Positions 45,016-54,600 of a stretch of DNA of 64,000 nucleotides are shown piece by piece (positions within the stretch are counted from its first letter, which is position 1; each line of letters starts with the position of its first letter). This DNA comes from Bacteroidota bacterium (GTDB lineage Bacteria; Bacteroidota; Bacteroidia; B-17B0; Aurantibacillaceae). The notes beneath the pieces are model-generated. The model had not been told where the DNA came from, did no database searches, and saw nothing but the letters and a program-made list of their open reading frames with translations. The stretch covers positions 1-64,000 of the forward strand of contig JANYGK010000078.1 of NCBI GenBank assembly GCA_025362395.1. Reading direction: 5' to 3'. Made by a program: the position numbers and the translations under genes.

Positions 45016-45870
45016 ATGGGCACAGTAAAACAGTATTTATCGCTTGTAAAATTCAGCCATACTATTTTCGCATTACCATTTGCACTTATAGGCTTTATGC
45101 TTTCCATTCACGAAGGCTACACATTTTCATTAAAATTATTTTTACTGGTATTAGCCTGTATGGCCACTGCCCGCAATTCGGCCATGGCGTTTAACCGTTA
45201 TATTGATCGTAAGTTTGATGCATTGAACCCGCGAACCGCTATTCGAGAGATCCCTGCAGGCATTATAAACCCGGGTAATGCGTTATTTTTTATTATTTTA
45301 AATTCAGCCTTATTTATTACAGCCACTTATTTTATTAATAGCATTTGCTTTTACCTTTCACCGGTCGCTTTATTCGTTATTTTATTTTACAGTTACACCA
45401 AGCGTTTTACCCCCTTATGCCATTTAGTATTGGGTGTAGGTCTTTCCCTTGCCCCTATTGGCGCTTATTTAGCGGTAACCGGTCATTTTGCATGGCTTCC
45501 TTTATTATTTTCTTTCACTGTGTTTTGTTGGGTAAGCGGCTTCGATATTATTTATGCTTTGCAGGATGAAACCTTCGACCGTGAGCATCATCTTAATTCT
45601 ATTCCCGTATTATTAGGAACTAAAGGGGCTTTGCGCTTTTCGGAAGTATTACACGCCTTTGGCATTGCCTTTGTTATTACGGCAGGCTATTACGGGCATT
45701 TCAATTTCTTGTATTGGTTAGGTGTCGTGTTTTTTATTGGTTTAATTATTTATCAGCACAGCATCGTAAAACCAAATGATCTGTCGAGGGTAAATTTAGC
45801 CTTTGGCACAACTAACGGCATTGCCAGTGTGGTATTTGCAACCTTTACTATTGCTTCCCTTTTTATTTAA
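45016..45870 (+). CDS. UbiA-type polyprenyltransferase (MqnP-like)
   Basis: A 284-residue inner-membrane prenyltransferase. The first Asp-rich motif is AFNRYIDRKFDALNPRTA (about residues 58-75) and the second is DIIYALQDETFDREH (about 177-191), between eight or nine hydrophobic helices. The NPRT variant is typical of the 'UbiA-other' branch which, in organisms with the futalosine menaquinone pathway, is MqnP. Menaquinone synthesis is therefore likely, but no other mqn gene is here to prove it. It sits between the small membrane protein and the SanA-like gene; the latter overlaps its stop (TAATG). Confidence 0.88.
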   Translation: MGTVKQYLSLVKFSHTIFALPFALIGFMLSIHEGYTFSLKLFLLVLACMATARNSAMAFNRYIDRKFDALNPRTAIREIPAGIINPGNALFFIILNSALFITATYFINSICFYLSPVALFVILFYSYTKRFTPLCHLVLGVGLSLAPIGAYLAVTGHFAWLPLLFSFTVFCWVSGFDIIYALQDETFDREHHLNSIPVLLGTKGALRFSEVLHAFGIAFVITAGYYGHFNFLYWLGVVFFIGLIIYQHSIVKPNDLSRVNLAFGTTNGIASVVFATFTIASLFI

Positions 45871-46526
45871 TGAAAGCGTTTATCGTAACATACAAACGTT
45901 TCTTTAAAGCAGTAACGTTTGTATTGGTTGGTTGTATCCTTGCTTTATTTATTTGCAACCGTTGGATCAATTCTTCCACCTCCTCACAGCTTTACACACA
46001 AGCAGAAAACATTCCTCCGCATAAGATCGGGTTGGTGTTAGGCGCTTCTAAAAACACGGTGAGAGGGACGAACAATATGTATTTTACCTACCGCATACAG
46101 GCCGCTTATACTTTATTTAAGTTAAAAAAAGTCCGGTATTTATTACTAAGCGGCGACAATCACATTAAAGGTTACGATGAGCCTTCCGACATGCGGGAAG
46201 CCTTGATCTTATTGGGTGTGCCGGACTCCTGCATTATTTTGGATTACGCGGGCTTCCGAACTTTAGACAGCGTGGTAAGATGCAAAGAAGTGTTTGGTGA
46301 AGATTCTATTACTGTTATTTCGCAGGAGTTTCATAACCAACGCGCTTTGTTTATTGCCAATAAAAATAAGATCAGCGCTATTGGATTTAACGCCAAAGAG
46401 GTCAATAAAAATTATTCGTTCAAAACAAAAGTTCGCGAATATTTTGCGCGTGTAAAATGTGTGTTGGATATTTATCTGCTCCATACTTCTCCAAAGTTTT
46501 TAGGAGAAAAAATTAAGATCGGGTAA
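45870..46526 (+). CDS. SanA/YdcF-type (DUF218) membrane protein
   Basis: A 218-residue protein with one N-terminal signal anchor (about residues 14-31, VTFVLVGCILALFICNRW) and a periplasmic DUF218 domain: IGLVLGASKNTVRG, YLLLSGDN, YDEPSDMREALILLGVPDSCIILDYAGFRTLDSV, VISQEFHNQRALFIA. This is the SanA pattern, a family needed for vancomycin exclusion at high temperature in E. coli. It is a distant paralogue of the lipoprotein at 16481-17137. It is the last gene of the yicC operon, ending at a strong terminator. Confidence 0.87.
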   Translation: MKAFIVTYKRFFKAVTFVLVGCILALFICNRWINSSTSSQLYTQAENIPPHKIGLVLGASKNTVRGTNNMYFTYRIQAAYTLFKLKKVRYLLLSGDNHIKGYDEPSDMREALILLGVPDSCIILDYAGFRTLDSVVRCKEVFGEDSITVISQEFHNQRALFIANKNKISAIGFNAKEVNKNYSFKTKVREYFARVKCVLDIYLLHTSPKFLGEKIKIG

Positions 46527-46541
46527 TAAAAAATTATCAAT

Positions 46542-46577
46542 AAAAAAGCCGGTTATACTAAAAACCGGCTTTTTTTT
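46542..46577. terminator. Bidirectional intrinsic terminator
   Basis: A 9-bp stem AAGCCGGTT/AACCGGCTT is flanked by A and T tracts. It is shared by the SanA-like gene (+) and the cytochrome oxidase subunit IV gene (-). Confidence 0.92.
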
Positions 46578-46593
46578 ATATTTTGAAAATTGC

Positions 46594-47079
46594 TTAGTGC
46601 TGTACTTCTTCTTTAGCCTGACCATGTTCTTCGAGGATAGCATCTTCATGATGCCCGTGACCCGCTCTTAATTTTTCCTGTTGATGAATTAAAATAGGAT
46701 CAACCCTGGTACGGTTTATAGGTTCGCCGCTATAAACTCCTTCATCTAAGATAATGAAGATACCATAGCTCATAAACGTAATGTATGGGGTTAGGATAAT
46801 GTATTTTAGAAATCGAACCTCATGACCCAGGTGCATAAAAGATAGAATAATATAACCCGCTTTTAAAATAGTTAAGCCGATGAATAAAAACTTAAGCCAT
46901 GTAGCGCCCGTCCAACCACGGCCCGGAGCTAATGAACCCATTACTAATTCGAAAATAGTAATAGCAAGCATGATCCAAAATACTCTCCATAATGTTTTTC
47001 TTGTTTGCTTTCCTTCTTCCTCACTGTGGTGAGCCATGTGTTCGTATGAAGGATAATCATCGTGAAATTCTGCTGACAT
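46594..47079 (-). CDS. Cytochrome c oxidase subunit IV family protein
   Basis: A 161-residue membrane protein. Three hydrophobic segments (about 32-52, 63-85 and 93-115) follow a His-rich cytoplasmic start (YPSYEHMAHHSEEEG). The middle motif LKFLFIGLTILKAGYIILSFMHLGHE is the prokaryotic COX4/CyoD signature. The C-terminus is again His/Glu-rich (GHGHHEDAILEEHG), perhaps metal-binding. It is the last gene of the ctaB-coxC-coxC-subunit IV run; SCO1 or DUF420 genes, often next, are absent. Confidence 0.9.
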   Translation of the reverse strand: MSAEFHDDYPSYEHMAHHSEEEGKQTRKTLWRVFWIMLAITIFELVMGSLAPGRGWTGATWLKFLFIGLTILKAGYIILSFMHLGHEVRFLKYIILTPYITFMSYGIFIILDEGVYSGEPINRTRVDPILIHQQEKLRAGHGHHEDAILEEHGQAKEEVQH

Positions 47080-47130
47080 AATTAAAGATTTTTAGTGTTT
47101 AGTTATAATTTAATAGATGTACTAATTTAT

Positions 47131-47856
47131 TTACAATAGGTAGAAGAAGGTAAAGACGAATACCCAAACCAAATCTACAAAGTGCCAGTATAAACCAACT
47201 TTTTCGATCATTTCATAATGGCCTCTTCTTTCGTAAGTGCCTTTTAATACGTTTAGGAAAATAATAAGGTTGATACAAACACCTGAGAATACGTGGAATC
47301 CGTGGAATCCTGTAATAAAGAAGAAGTAATTAGCGAATTGGGGCACGCCATATTCGTTAACTGTCATGTTAGCTCCGTAAATTACTTTCTCTACGTATTT
47401 ACCGCTATCCATATCCCATACGTGACGTAAAGCACCATCAGCAGTACCGTGAATAAAATGGAACCACTCCCAAGCCTGTGAGCCAACAAATGTTGCACCA
47501 CCAACAATGGTCCAGAACATCCACATGATCACTTTCTTTTTATCATTTCTGTGTCCTGCTTCAACGGCTAATACCATTGTTACAGAAGACATAATCAAAA
47601 TAAAGGTCATTAAACCCACATAAGCTAAAGGCAAATGTTTTTCAATAAACGGGAAGTGAGTAAACACGTTTTCCGCTTTTGGCCAAACATCAGCATATTT
47701 ATGACGAATAAAGCCATAAGACACTAATAAACCACCGAATGTTAAGGCATCCGATACCAGGAAAAACCACATCATCATTTTTCCGTAACTAACGCGGAAT
47801 GGTGACTGGCCGCCACCCCAAGCTTCTTTTGAACTGATTTCTGTACTGTGAGACAT
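47131..47856 (-). CDS. Cytochrome c oxidase subunit III (second copy)
   Basis: A 241-residue heme-copper oxidase subunit III with about seven membrane helices. Motifs include MMMWFFLVSDALTFGGLLVSYGFIRH near the start and FFFITGFHGFHVFSGVCINLII, GLYWHFVDLVWVFVFTFFYLL at the end. The last is the signature of subunit III. It is larger than the adjacent subunit III and has an extra loop of about 45 residues (residues 105-150). It lies 48 nt from its neighbour on the same strand. Confidence 0.9.
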   Translation of the reverse strand: MSHSTEISSKEAWGGGQSPFRVSYGKMMMWFFLVSDALTFGGLLVSYGFIRHKYADVWPKAENVFTHFPFIEKHLPLAYVGLMTFILIMSSVTMVLAVEAGHRNDKKKVIMWMFWTIVGGATFVGSQAWEWFHFIHGTADGALRHVWDMDSGKYVEKVIYGANMTVNEYGVPQFANYFFFITGFHGFHVFSGVCINLIIFLNVLKGTYERRGHYEMIEKVGLYWHFVDLVWVFVFTFFYLL

Positions 47857-47904
47857 AATTAAAATTTTATGTTTTAACTGTTTTTATGAAATAATGGTGC
47901 AAGT

Positions 47905-48504
47905 TTAACGAATATAATAGAGAAATAAAAACAAATACACCCATAAAATATCAAGAAAATGCCAATAAATGGAAGTGAGCTCCAAACCAAGCGTATCTTC
48001 CTTGGTATACTTGCCTCTTATGCTATTTATAAGCGTTACAAATAAGGCAATAAGCCCCCCAAACAAGTGAGCAAGATGTAAACCGGTTAGCGCATATAAA
48101 AAAGACCCTGCCGCATTGGAATATTTACCGGCAAATACAATGCCTTTAGCCGTTAATTCGTTCCAGCCTGCAAACTGTGCAAAGGTAAAGGCTATTCCTA
48201 ATGCAAACGTTAATAAAATGCCAATAATAACACCGGGTTTGTTATTTCGTTTTGCCATTTGAAGCGACATAAATAATGTGATGCTGCTTGTAATGATCAA
48301 AGCCGTACTCAGAAAAAAAGCATTTGGCAAATTAAACAACAGCCAGTTCCCATTATCTGCCCTTACAACATAGGCGCTTGTCAGGCCCGCAAATAACATC
48401 ACAATGCTTATTATTCCTATCCATAGTAAAGGTTTTGCCGCTTTACGTTTAGCCGCCGCTAATTCGGCTTTGTACGTAGGACTTGGTTTATATATTTCTT
48501 CCAT
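47905..48504 (-). CDS. Cytochrome c oxidase subunit III (first copy)
   Basis: A 199-residue subunit III with five membrane helices. Conserved features are PLLWIGIISIVMLFAGLTSAYVVR, FLYALTGLHLAHLFGGLIALFV and the C-terminal SIYWHFLDILWVYLFLFLYYI. The short form, lacking the first two helices, often sits next to a longer one in Bacteroidota. It lies 4 nt after ctaB, so they are co-translated. Confidence 0.9.
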   Translation of the reverse strand: MEEIYKPSPTYKAELAAAKRKAAKPLLWIGIISIVMLFAGLTSAYVVRADNGNWLLFNLPNAFFLSTALIITSSITLFMSLQMAKRNNKPGVIIGILLTFALGIAFTFAQFAGWNELTAKGIVFAGKYSNAAGSFLYALTGLHLAHLFGGLIALFVTLINSIRGKYTKEDTLGLELTSIYWHFLDILWVYLFLFLYYIR

Positions 48505-48508
48505 AATA

Positions 48509-49420
48509 TTAGAGTATAAATTTGTGGCCGACCATTAATGCTAACTGTACAACCGGTAAATAAATAAATGAGCCGAACATAAGTTTACGGGCGGCTTCAA
48601 TAGTGCTTGTTCTGTATAAATTATACGCTTGGTATGAAAACAGAAAACCCATGAAACTAACAATGGCAGCGGAGACCCAACCTGTATAACCAAACACATA
48701 AGGTGTTAAGGCTAGTGGAAATAAAGACATGGTATAAATTAAGATTTGGGAGCGGGTTATTTTATCACGCCCGCCTTTAGATGGCAGCATAAAAAAACCG
48801 GCACGTTGATAATCATCATGACTTACCCAGGCAATAGCCCAAAAGTGAGGGAACTGCCAGAAAAACTGTATAAAAAATAATAGCAATGCGAAAAAAGTAA
48901 TATTCCCGAAGCCTTCGGTTGCAGCCACAGCGCCTATTAAGGTTGGAAATGCTCCCGGGAACGCTCCTACAAATACAGAAAAAGGGGTTACTTTTTTTAA
49001 AGGTGTATAAACCAAGGCATATAAAATAATAGAAATAAAACCAACAATACCGCTTAACGGATTTGTAAATACCCATAATAAAACCGTACCTGTAACACCG
49101 CAAACAGTACAAAAAACAAAGGCTTCCCCTGTTGATAAATTGCCTGTTGGCAGAGGCCTTAACTTTGTACGGTTCATTAATTTATCAAGGTCTTTTTCAA
49201 TAATTTGGTTGAAGCCGTTTGCAGCTGAAGTAACCAAAAAACCGCCTACGCAAATAGCCATCACATGTTGCCAGGTATACGATTCGGCTACCGTAAAATA
49301 GGTTATAATTGCGGAAAACACTACCAATGCCGATAAGGTAAATTTAGTGAGCTTAAAAAGCGATTGAATTTTACTATAGGAAATAGTTTCGGTATTTACA
49401 ATATGTTGCGCAGTTTGCAA
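48509..49420 (-). CDS. ctaB: Protoheme IX farnesyltransferase (heme o synthase)
   Basis: A 303-residue UbiA-superfamily enzyme that farnesylates heme b to heme o for the terminal oxidase. The first Asp motif is NQIIEKDLDKLMNRTKLRPLPTG (about residues 71-93) and the second is AWVSHDDYQRAGFFMLPS. FLFFIQFFWQFPHFWAIAW is characteristic of CtaB/CyoE. The start is TTG at 49418-49420; an in-frame stop lies 15 nt upstream and no ATG is close, and the N-terminus MQTAQHIVNTETISYSKIQS fits. It heads the oxidase operon and is divergent from glutathione peroxidase. Confidence 0.93.
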   Translation of the reverse strand: MQTAQHIVNTETISYSKIQSLFKLTKFTLSALVVFSAIITYFTVAESYTWQHVMAICVGGFLVTSAANGFNQIIEKDLDKLMNRTKLRPLPTGNLSTGEAFVFCTVCGVTGTVLLWVFTNPLSGIVGFISIILYALVYTPLKKVTPFSVFVGAFPGAFPTLIGAVAATEGFGNITFFALLLFFIQFFWQFPHFWAIAWVSHDDYQRAGFFMLPSKGGRDKITRSQILIYTMSLFPLALTPYVFGYTGWVSAAIVSFMGFLFSYQAYNLYRTSTIEAARKLMFGSFIYLPVVQLALMVGHKFIL

Positions 49421-49467
49421 AGCGGTACAAATTTAGGAATAATTGCCGGTTTTTAAATTGATTAAAC

Positions 49468-49475
49468 TATATTTG
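49468..49475 (+). promoter_or_regulatory. Candidate -7 element for glutathione peroxidase
   Basis: TATATTTG, an exact TAnnTTTG match, 23 nt before ATG 49499. A TTG at 49443-49445 is the possible -33, with a 22-nt spacer, slightly long. Confidence 0.45.
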
Positions 49476-49498
49476 TTAGTAATAAAACCATTATTAAA

Positions 49499-50032
49499 AT
49501 GAAAAAATTAGTTACCATAGCAATAGCAGCAGTTACCATGGCATTTACCACATCGGGTACAAAAAACCTGCACGAGTTTAAAGTAAAAACTCTGGAAGGA
49601 AAAGAGTTTAATTTTGCCGACCTGAAAGGCAAAAAAGTATTAATTGTTAACACGGCTTCTGAGTGCGGTTATACACCTCAGTACAAAGACCTTGAAGCGT
49701 TATATGAAAAATACAGCTCAAAAAATTTCGTCATCGTTGGTTTTCCATGCAATGATTTTGGCGGACAAGAACCCGGCACAAGTACGGATATTAAAGCATT
49801 TTGTACTAAAAATTACGGCGTTACCTTCCCTATGACGGAAAAAATAAGTATTGCTACAAGCCCTGTTTACCAATGGTTAACATCAAAAGCACAGAATGGT
49901 GTTTTAGACGCGACCGTAAGATGGAACTTCAATAAATTTTTAATTGATGAAAAAGGAAATTTGGTAAAGTACTTTCCTTCTTCCGTAAAACCAATGGATG
50001 CTGAAATCACAAACTGGATCGAAGGAAAATAA
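49499..50032 (+). CDS. Glutathione peroxidase family thiol peroxidase (Cys type)
   Basis: A 177-residue exported enzyme (signal-like MKKLVTIAIAAVTMAFTTSG). The peroxidatic residue is Cys56 in NTASECGYTPQY; selenocysteine is not used. The resolving region is FCTKNYGVTFPMTEK (Cys in the position used by thioredoxin-dependent members), and the catalytic Trp/Asn lie in VRWNFNKFLID. It probably reduces hydroperoxides with thioredoxin-like donors in the periplasm. Its own promoter and terminator make it a single-gene unit. Confidence 0.92.
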   Translation: MKKLVTIAIAAVTMAFTTSGTKNLHEFKVKTLEGKEFNFADLKGKKVLIVNTASECGYTPQYKDLEALYEKYSSKNFVIVGFPCNDFGGQEPGTSTDIKAFCTKNYGVTFPMTEKISIATSPVYQWLTSKAQNGVLDATVRWNFNKFLIDEKGNLVKYFPSSVKPMDAEITNWIEGK

Positions 50033-50052
50033 GTTTAAATTATCTAAGTAAT

Positions 50053-50087
50053 AAAAAAGGAACCGATGATTACCGGTTCCTTTTTAG
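50053..50087. terminator. Bidirectional intrinsic terminator
   Basis: Stem GGAACCG/CGGTTCC flanked by A and T tracts, 24 nt after the peroxidase stop. It also serves the convergent gene ending at 50119. Confidence 0.9.
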
Positions 50088-50118
50088 TTTTAAATCTTTA
50101 CTGAAACTCTAATTGGAT

Positions 50119-50532
50119 TTATTTTACTACCTCTACTTTACTAACCCTGTAAGCTGTTTCTCCCTGCCAGAAGAAATTCTTTAATACCTCATCATAATAC
50201 AATCTCACATGTTTCCCTTGCGAGCGTATTATTTCATTATAAACGGCTGTATCATGCCTCGGCACCGAAAATTTCCAAATGCGGTTAGGCATAATGGTTC
50301 CGTCTCCTTCCGAAATACCTCCTAAGTTTAATTCGCCTTCGTAAGTTTTAAATAAATAACCTTTGTGTGATGCTTTAATAACCACTCCTGTTCTGGCGCC
50401 ATTCGAGTAAGATATACCACATATAAATACAAAAGTTATAAATAAAATAATAATGCTTAAAAAGAAAATGATTAATCTTTTTCTCCATTTACTTTTTCTC
50501 GGGCTAACAGCCTGTTCGTTTGAATTATCCAT
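50119..50532 (-). CDS. Single-pass membrane protein, unknown function
   Basis: A 137-residue protein with a basic N-terminus (RKSKWRKR), one membrane helix (about residues 20-43, LIIFFLSIIILFITFVFIC) and a periplasmic domain of about 90 residues (GVVIKASHKGYLFKTYEGELNLGG ... IWKFSV ... KHVRLYYDE). Homologues in Bacteroidota are often labelled '6-phosphogluconate dehydrogenase', which I consider wrong: there is no Rossmann fold, and the name may come from its neighbour proC. It lies 16 nt after proC in the same operon. Confidence 0.75.
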   Translation of the reverse strand: MDNSNEQAVSPRKSKWRKRLIIFFLSIIILFITFVFICGISYSNGARTGVVIKASHKGYLFKTYEGELNLGGISEGDGTIMPNRIWKFSVPRHDTAVYNEIIRSQGKHVRLYYDEVLKNFFWQGETAYRVSKVEVVK

Positions 50533-50548
50533 ATTACAAATTTAATTA

Positions 50549-51355
50549 TTATTTAATTGCTAATTCCTTGGCTCTTTTTTCCGCATTACTAATGGCTTCT
50601 ATAATAACATTGCTCAAATTACGCTCCTCAAATATTTTTAAAGCGGCCTCTGTAGTTCCTCCTTTAGAAGTAACGGAAGCAATATATTCATCAGGTGTTT
50701 TTTGTCCATTATTAATTAAATGAAAAGAACCAAGCATGGTTTGTTTAGTCAAAATAGATGCCACATGTTCGTCTAACCCCAAATGAATGCCGGCCTCTAT
50801 TAAGCTTTTCATAAAATAGAAAAAATAAGCCGGGCCGCTGCCGCTTAATGCTGTAACCGCGTTTAGTTGCTGCTCTTCCTTTAAATACAATGTTCTGCCG
50901 GTGGTTGACAGTAAATTTTCTACCAACCTAATTTGATCATGCGTTAATTCGGCCGACGGAGTAAACGCTGTCATGCCCATACTTATTTCCACCGGTAAAT
51001 TAGGCATGGCGCGTACAATAAATTTATGATCCAATTCACTTTGTATAAACGATATTTCGGTGCCGGCCATAATAGACAGTATCACACTGTTTTCATGAGT
51101 AACTTTTTTCAACTCTTTGGCCAGTGTTTTAAAATCCTGCGGTTTAACGGCCAGTATAACAATATTGCATTCTTTTATTAAAGCATTATTTACGGTTACT
51201 ACTTTACCTATATTTAATGAAGACAATACGTTTTGTCGCTCTTCATTTTTTTCAACAAGCAGCAAATTTTCTTTGGTAGTAATTTTATATCTTAAAAAAG
51301 AATTAGCATATATGAGACCCATATTACCGCATCCTATAATGGCTATTTTATTCAT
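50549..51355 (-). CDS. proC: Pyrroline-5-carboxylate reductase
   Basis: A 268-residue NAD(P)H-dependent enzyme of the last step of proline synthesis. The Rossmann loop is IAIIGCGNMG at the N-terminus, and the P5C reductase signature is ALSGSGPAYFFYFMKSLIEAG in the helical dimer domain, followed by TKGGTTEAAL. The length is normal for the family. Its ATG overlaps the stop of the small upstream gene by 4 nt. Confidence 0.95.
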   Translation of the reverse strand: MNKIAIIGCGNMGLIYANSFLRYKITTKENLLLVEKNEERQNVLSSLNIGKVVTVNNALIKECNIVILAVKPQDFKTLAKELKKVTHENSVILSIMAGTEISFIQSELDHKFIVRAMPNLPVEISMGMTAFTPSAELTHDQIRLVENLLSTTGRTLYLKEEQQLNAVTALSGSGPAYFFYFMKSLIEAGIHLGLDEHVASILTKQTMLGSFHLINNGQKTPDEYIASVTSKGGTTEAALKIFEERNLSNVIIEAISNAEKRAKELAIK

Positions 51356-51594
51356 CCGTTATTTAATTGATATTCGTATTCCTGCTCCTGTATTACCTCT
51401 GCGGTGTTTGGCGTATCATTAAGCAAATCATACATAAAATTACGATCGGGTAAAATTTTAGCTTTATGACGCATTATTAATTTCTTTTTACCGATAAAGC
51501 TGATCTCCTCAAACTCTTCGGGATTTATGAGTTTAAAAAAATGCTTGTTGTTTTTATATTTCCTGAATTGAGGAAACTGTATACTATCGGGCAT
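51352..51594 (-). CDS. Small charged protein, unknown function
   Basis: An 80-residue cytoplasmic protein, rich in Lys, Asn and Glu, with no signal or membrane segment (FRKYKNNKHFFKLINPEEFEEI; KKKLIMRHKAKILPDRNFMYDLL). I do not recognise it. The ATGA overlap with proC and the good start support translation. The position at the head of the proC operon is the only context. Confidence 0.65.
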   Translation of the reverse strand: MPDSIQFPQFRKYKNNKHFFKLINPEEFEEISFIGKKKLIMRHKAKILPDRNFMYDLLNDTPNTAEVIQEQEYEYQLNNG

Positions 51595-51649
51595 ATCATG
51601 TGTTACAATTATTTCTTATTCTTTTACTTAAGGAAAAAAACTTATGTAT

Positions 51650-51680
51650 AAAAAACGCCCTGCAAATTTGCAAGGCGTTG
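51650..51680 (-). terminator. Intrinsic terminator after the DUF2723 gene
   Basis: On the minus strand AACGCCTTGCAAA and TTTGCAGGGCGTT pair almost perfectly, followed by a T-run, 12 nt past the stop at 51692. Confidence 0.9.
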
Positions 51681-51691
51681 ATCAATTTATT

Positions 51692-54600
51692 TTATTGTAT
51701 CTCCTGCGGAATTTGCTGTTGCGGTTGCTTTTCAGGCATGAGCTCCTCCATGGGGACAATAGCCGTTAAGCGCTTCATTAATTCTTTAGAATAAGGTTCT
51801 TGTTTAAACTGCTCAGACAGCATAACCAAGCGGCGCATAATTTCTTTTGCCTGACCTATTTCTCTTCCAAATGCCGCACGGTGAACAGGTTTTTGAGCAT
51901 TGTATACTTTCAGATCATTCTCATAAATATCGAACAACTTAGTAGAAAGCTCAGTTGCTTTTTTCATGTTTCCAAGTTGATAATACCCTGCAATAATCGT
52001 GTATATAGTAGCTTCATAACGTACGTTTTCATCAGGAATTTTTTCAAGACACAGATCCAATACTTTTTCCGCTTTTTGTTTTTGGCCTTTATTAATTAAA
52101 GCGCCCGCTAATGTAGCCATCTGCATACGCATATTCGATGCCATCCGCGTACAGTTTTCATCAAGGCTGACCCCTTGTTTATCCAAACCGCCCCAAACAA
52201 ATTTATTAACGATATTATCATACATCACATCTGTATTTACCCTTCCGCCCTGCTGCATTTCCGCTTCCGTATTTTTAATAGGCGTTAAGCGATAGGCTAA
52301 TCCTTCTAACTGGAAATATTCTTCCATTCCTAAATACGCTTCTGCTCCCGTAGTAACTGCAAAATAAATCGGGCGTTTCCAATTATTATGAGCAATCAGA
52401 TCAAGCACCATTAAATCGTTTTTAGTTAAGTAAGACCTGGTAATACTCCATTTGATATTTTTTACTAAACGCGCTGTATCCTTTACGGTAATTACTTTTT
52501 CGCGCATAACAGCGGCAGAATCTACAGGTACATAAAACGTTTTGCTTGGTAAATAATCCAATGGCTTGCCATAACCTTCGTATTTATTGGCAATGTCATC
52601 AGACTCCACAAACTCAATGGCTTTTTTCAAATTCATTGGTCCCGCGCCTTTATCCATAATATACACCACATCACGGGTTCCCTGTACATATTTTTCTGCG
52701 GGAATGGTAAACGGCACCGGCGCCGATTCGTAAGCTGCACGGCGCATTTGGTTAATGTACCAGTCTGTTTGTAATAAACTTAAATTTACAACACGTACAT
52801 CTGTTCTCACACCTTCTACTTCCTGCGCATACCATAAAGGGAATGTATCGTTATCACCATTAGTAAATAAAATAGCATTCGGTGCACAGGAATTTAAATA
52901 ATTCACGGCGAAATCGCGGCTCATGGTTCTTTTTGAACGGTTGTGGTCATCCCAACCTTCAGCCCCCATAAGGGTAGGAATAATTAATCCTATTCCAATA
53001 GCAATAGCGGCGGCACTTTTAGCGCTACTTTTTCTGCTTAACAGGTCAAAAATAAATAATACGCCAAAGCCTATCCAAAATGCAAAGGCATAAAATGAGG
53101 CTGCATAGGCATAATCTCGTTCACGGGGCTGGTAAGGATATTGATTTAAATAAAATACAATGGCAAAACCCGTTAATAGAAACAATAAGGATACTACCCA
53201 AAAATCGGGCTTATGTTTCCTATATTGAAATATAAATCCTAAAATACCCAATAGGAAAGGCAAGGCGTAAAAAGAATTACTTGCTTTGTTATCAGAAGCT
53301 TGGTGAGGGATTAAAGAAGTATCACTGTCTAAAAATACGTCATCTAAGCCTTTAATGCCCGTTTTCCAGTTTCCCTCTAAAGGATTACCGTTTAAGCCTT
53401 GTATATCATTTTGGCGGCCAATAAAATTCCACGCAAAATAACGCAGGTACATGTATTTAACCTGGTAATTTACAAAGTAAGTAAGGTTAGCCATGAAGGA
53501 AGGAATTTGTACTTCCTCCATTTCACCCGATTGTTCGTTTTGTTTTACTTTTGTTTTATGATGCTTCTGCACATCGCCCCAATAGCGATAGGCCGCTTCA
53601 TGGTTGCCTTGCTGACTCCACATACGGGGGAAAACAGTTGTATACTCTTCTTCATAAACCGGGATCGATTTTTTACGATCATCCGTTATTTTATATTTTT
53701 TAGACTTTTCATCCTTTGCATACACGGGTTCCCCGTCGCCAAAATATTGTTGTGATTTAGTTGGTGCATTATAGTATTGCCCTTTAATTAAGGGCCAGTC
53801 TCCATATTGCTCACGGTTTAAATATGACAACATAGTAATTGCATTTTCAGGATCATTTTCATCCATTGGCGTATTGGCCTGTGAACGGATAATTAAAATA
53901 AAGAAAGAAGAATAGCCGATGATTAAGGTAGTAAAACTCACCAAAATAACGTTAAGTGTATTACCACTCCTGCTTTTTAGATAATGAATGCCGTACAACA
54001 TACCGCCTAAAACAAGAACTCGGGTTAACATACCGGATCCTGAATAGGCTGACACCACTGCCAATAAAGCAAAAAGAATTCCTGTATAAAAGCCAAGCTT
54101 ATACAAAGATTCTTTTTTGTTAATTGTGTAAGCGATTAAACTTCCTAACGAGGTGAACAATAACACAAAATAAATAATGGAGCCAATGTTAAAGTTCATT
54201 CCAAATTTGTTTACAAAAAAGATCTCATAATCAGCAGCAAATTTTACAATTTTCGGGATCATAATATTTTGAACCCCACCCAGTAATATCAAAGAAATAA
54301 TACCCGTATAGATAAATGTTTTCCACTCGAACTTGTATTTTTTAAAATAATAAATAAAACAAATGGCCGGTATAACCAATAAATTCAATAAATGGACGCC
54401 GATAGATAAACCCATTAAATAAGCAATAAGCACCAGCCAGCGCATAGCCCCTATAGAATTTAATGAATCTTCCGCTTCCCATTTTAAGATAGCCCAAAAT
54501 ACAAGCGCCGTAAAGAAGGAAGACATAGCATAAACCTCACCCTCAACCGCTGAAAACCAAAAAGAATCAGAAAATGCATAAGCTAATCCACCCACTACAC

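Noticed and set aside
50119-50532. 6-phosphogluconate dehydrogenase, a common label for homologues
   Set aside because: 137 residues, one membrane helix and no Rossmann motif; the label cannot be right.
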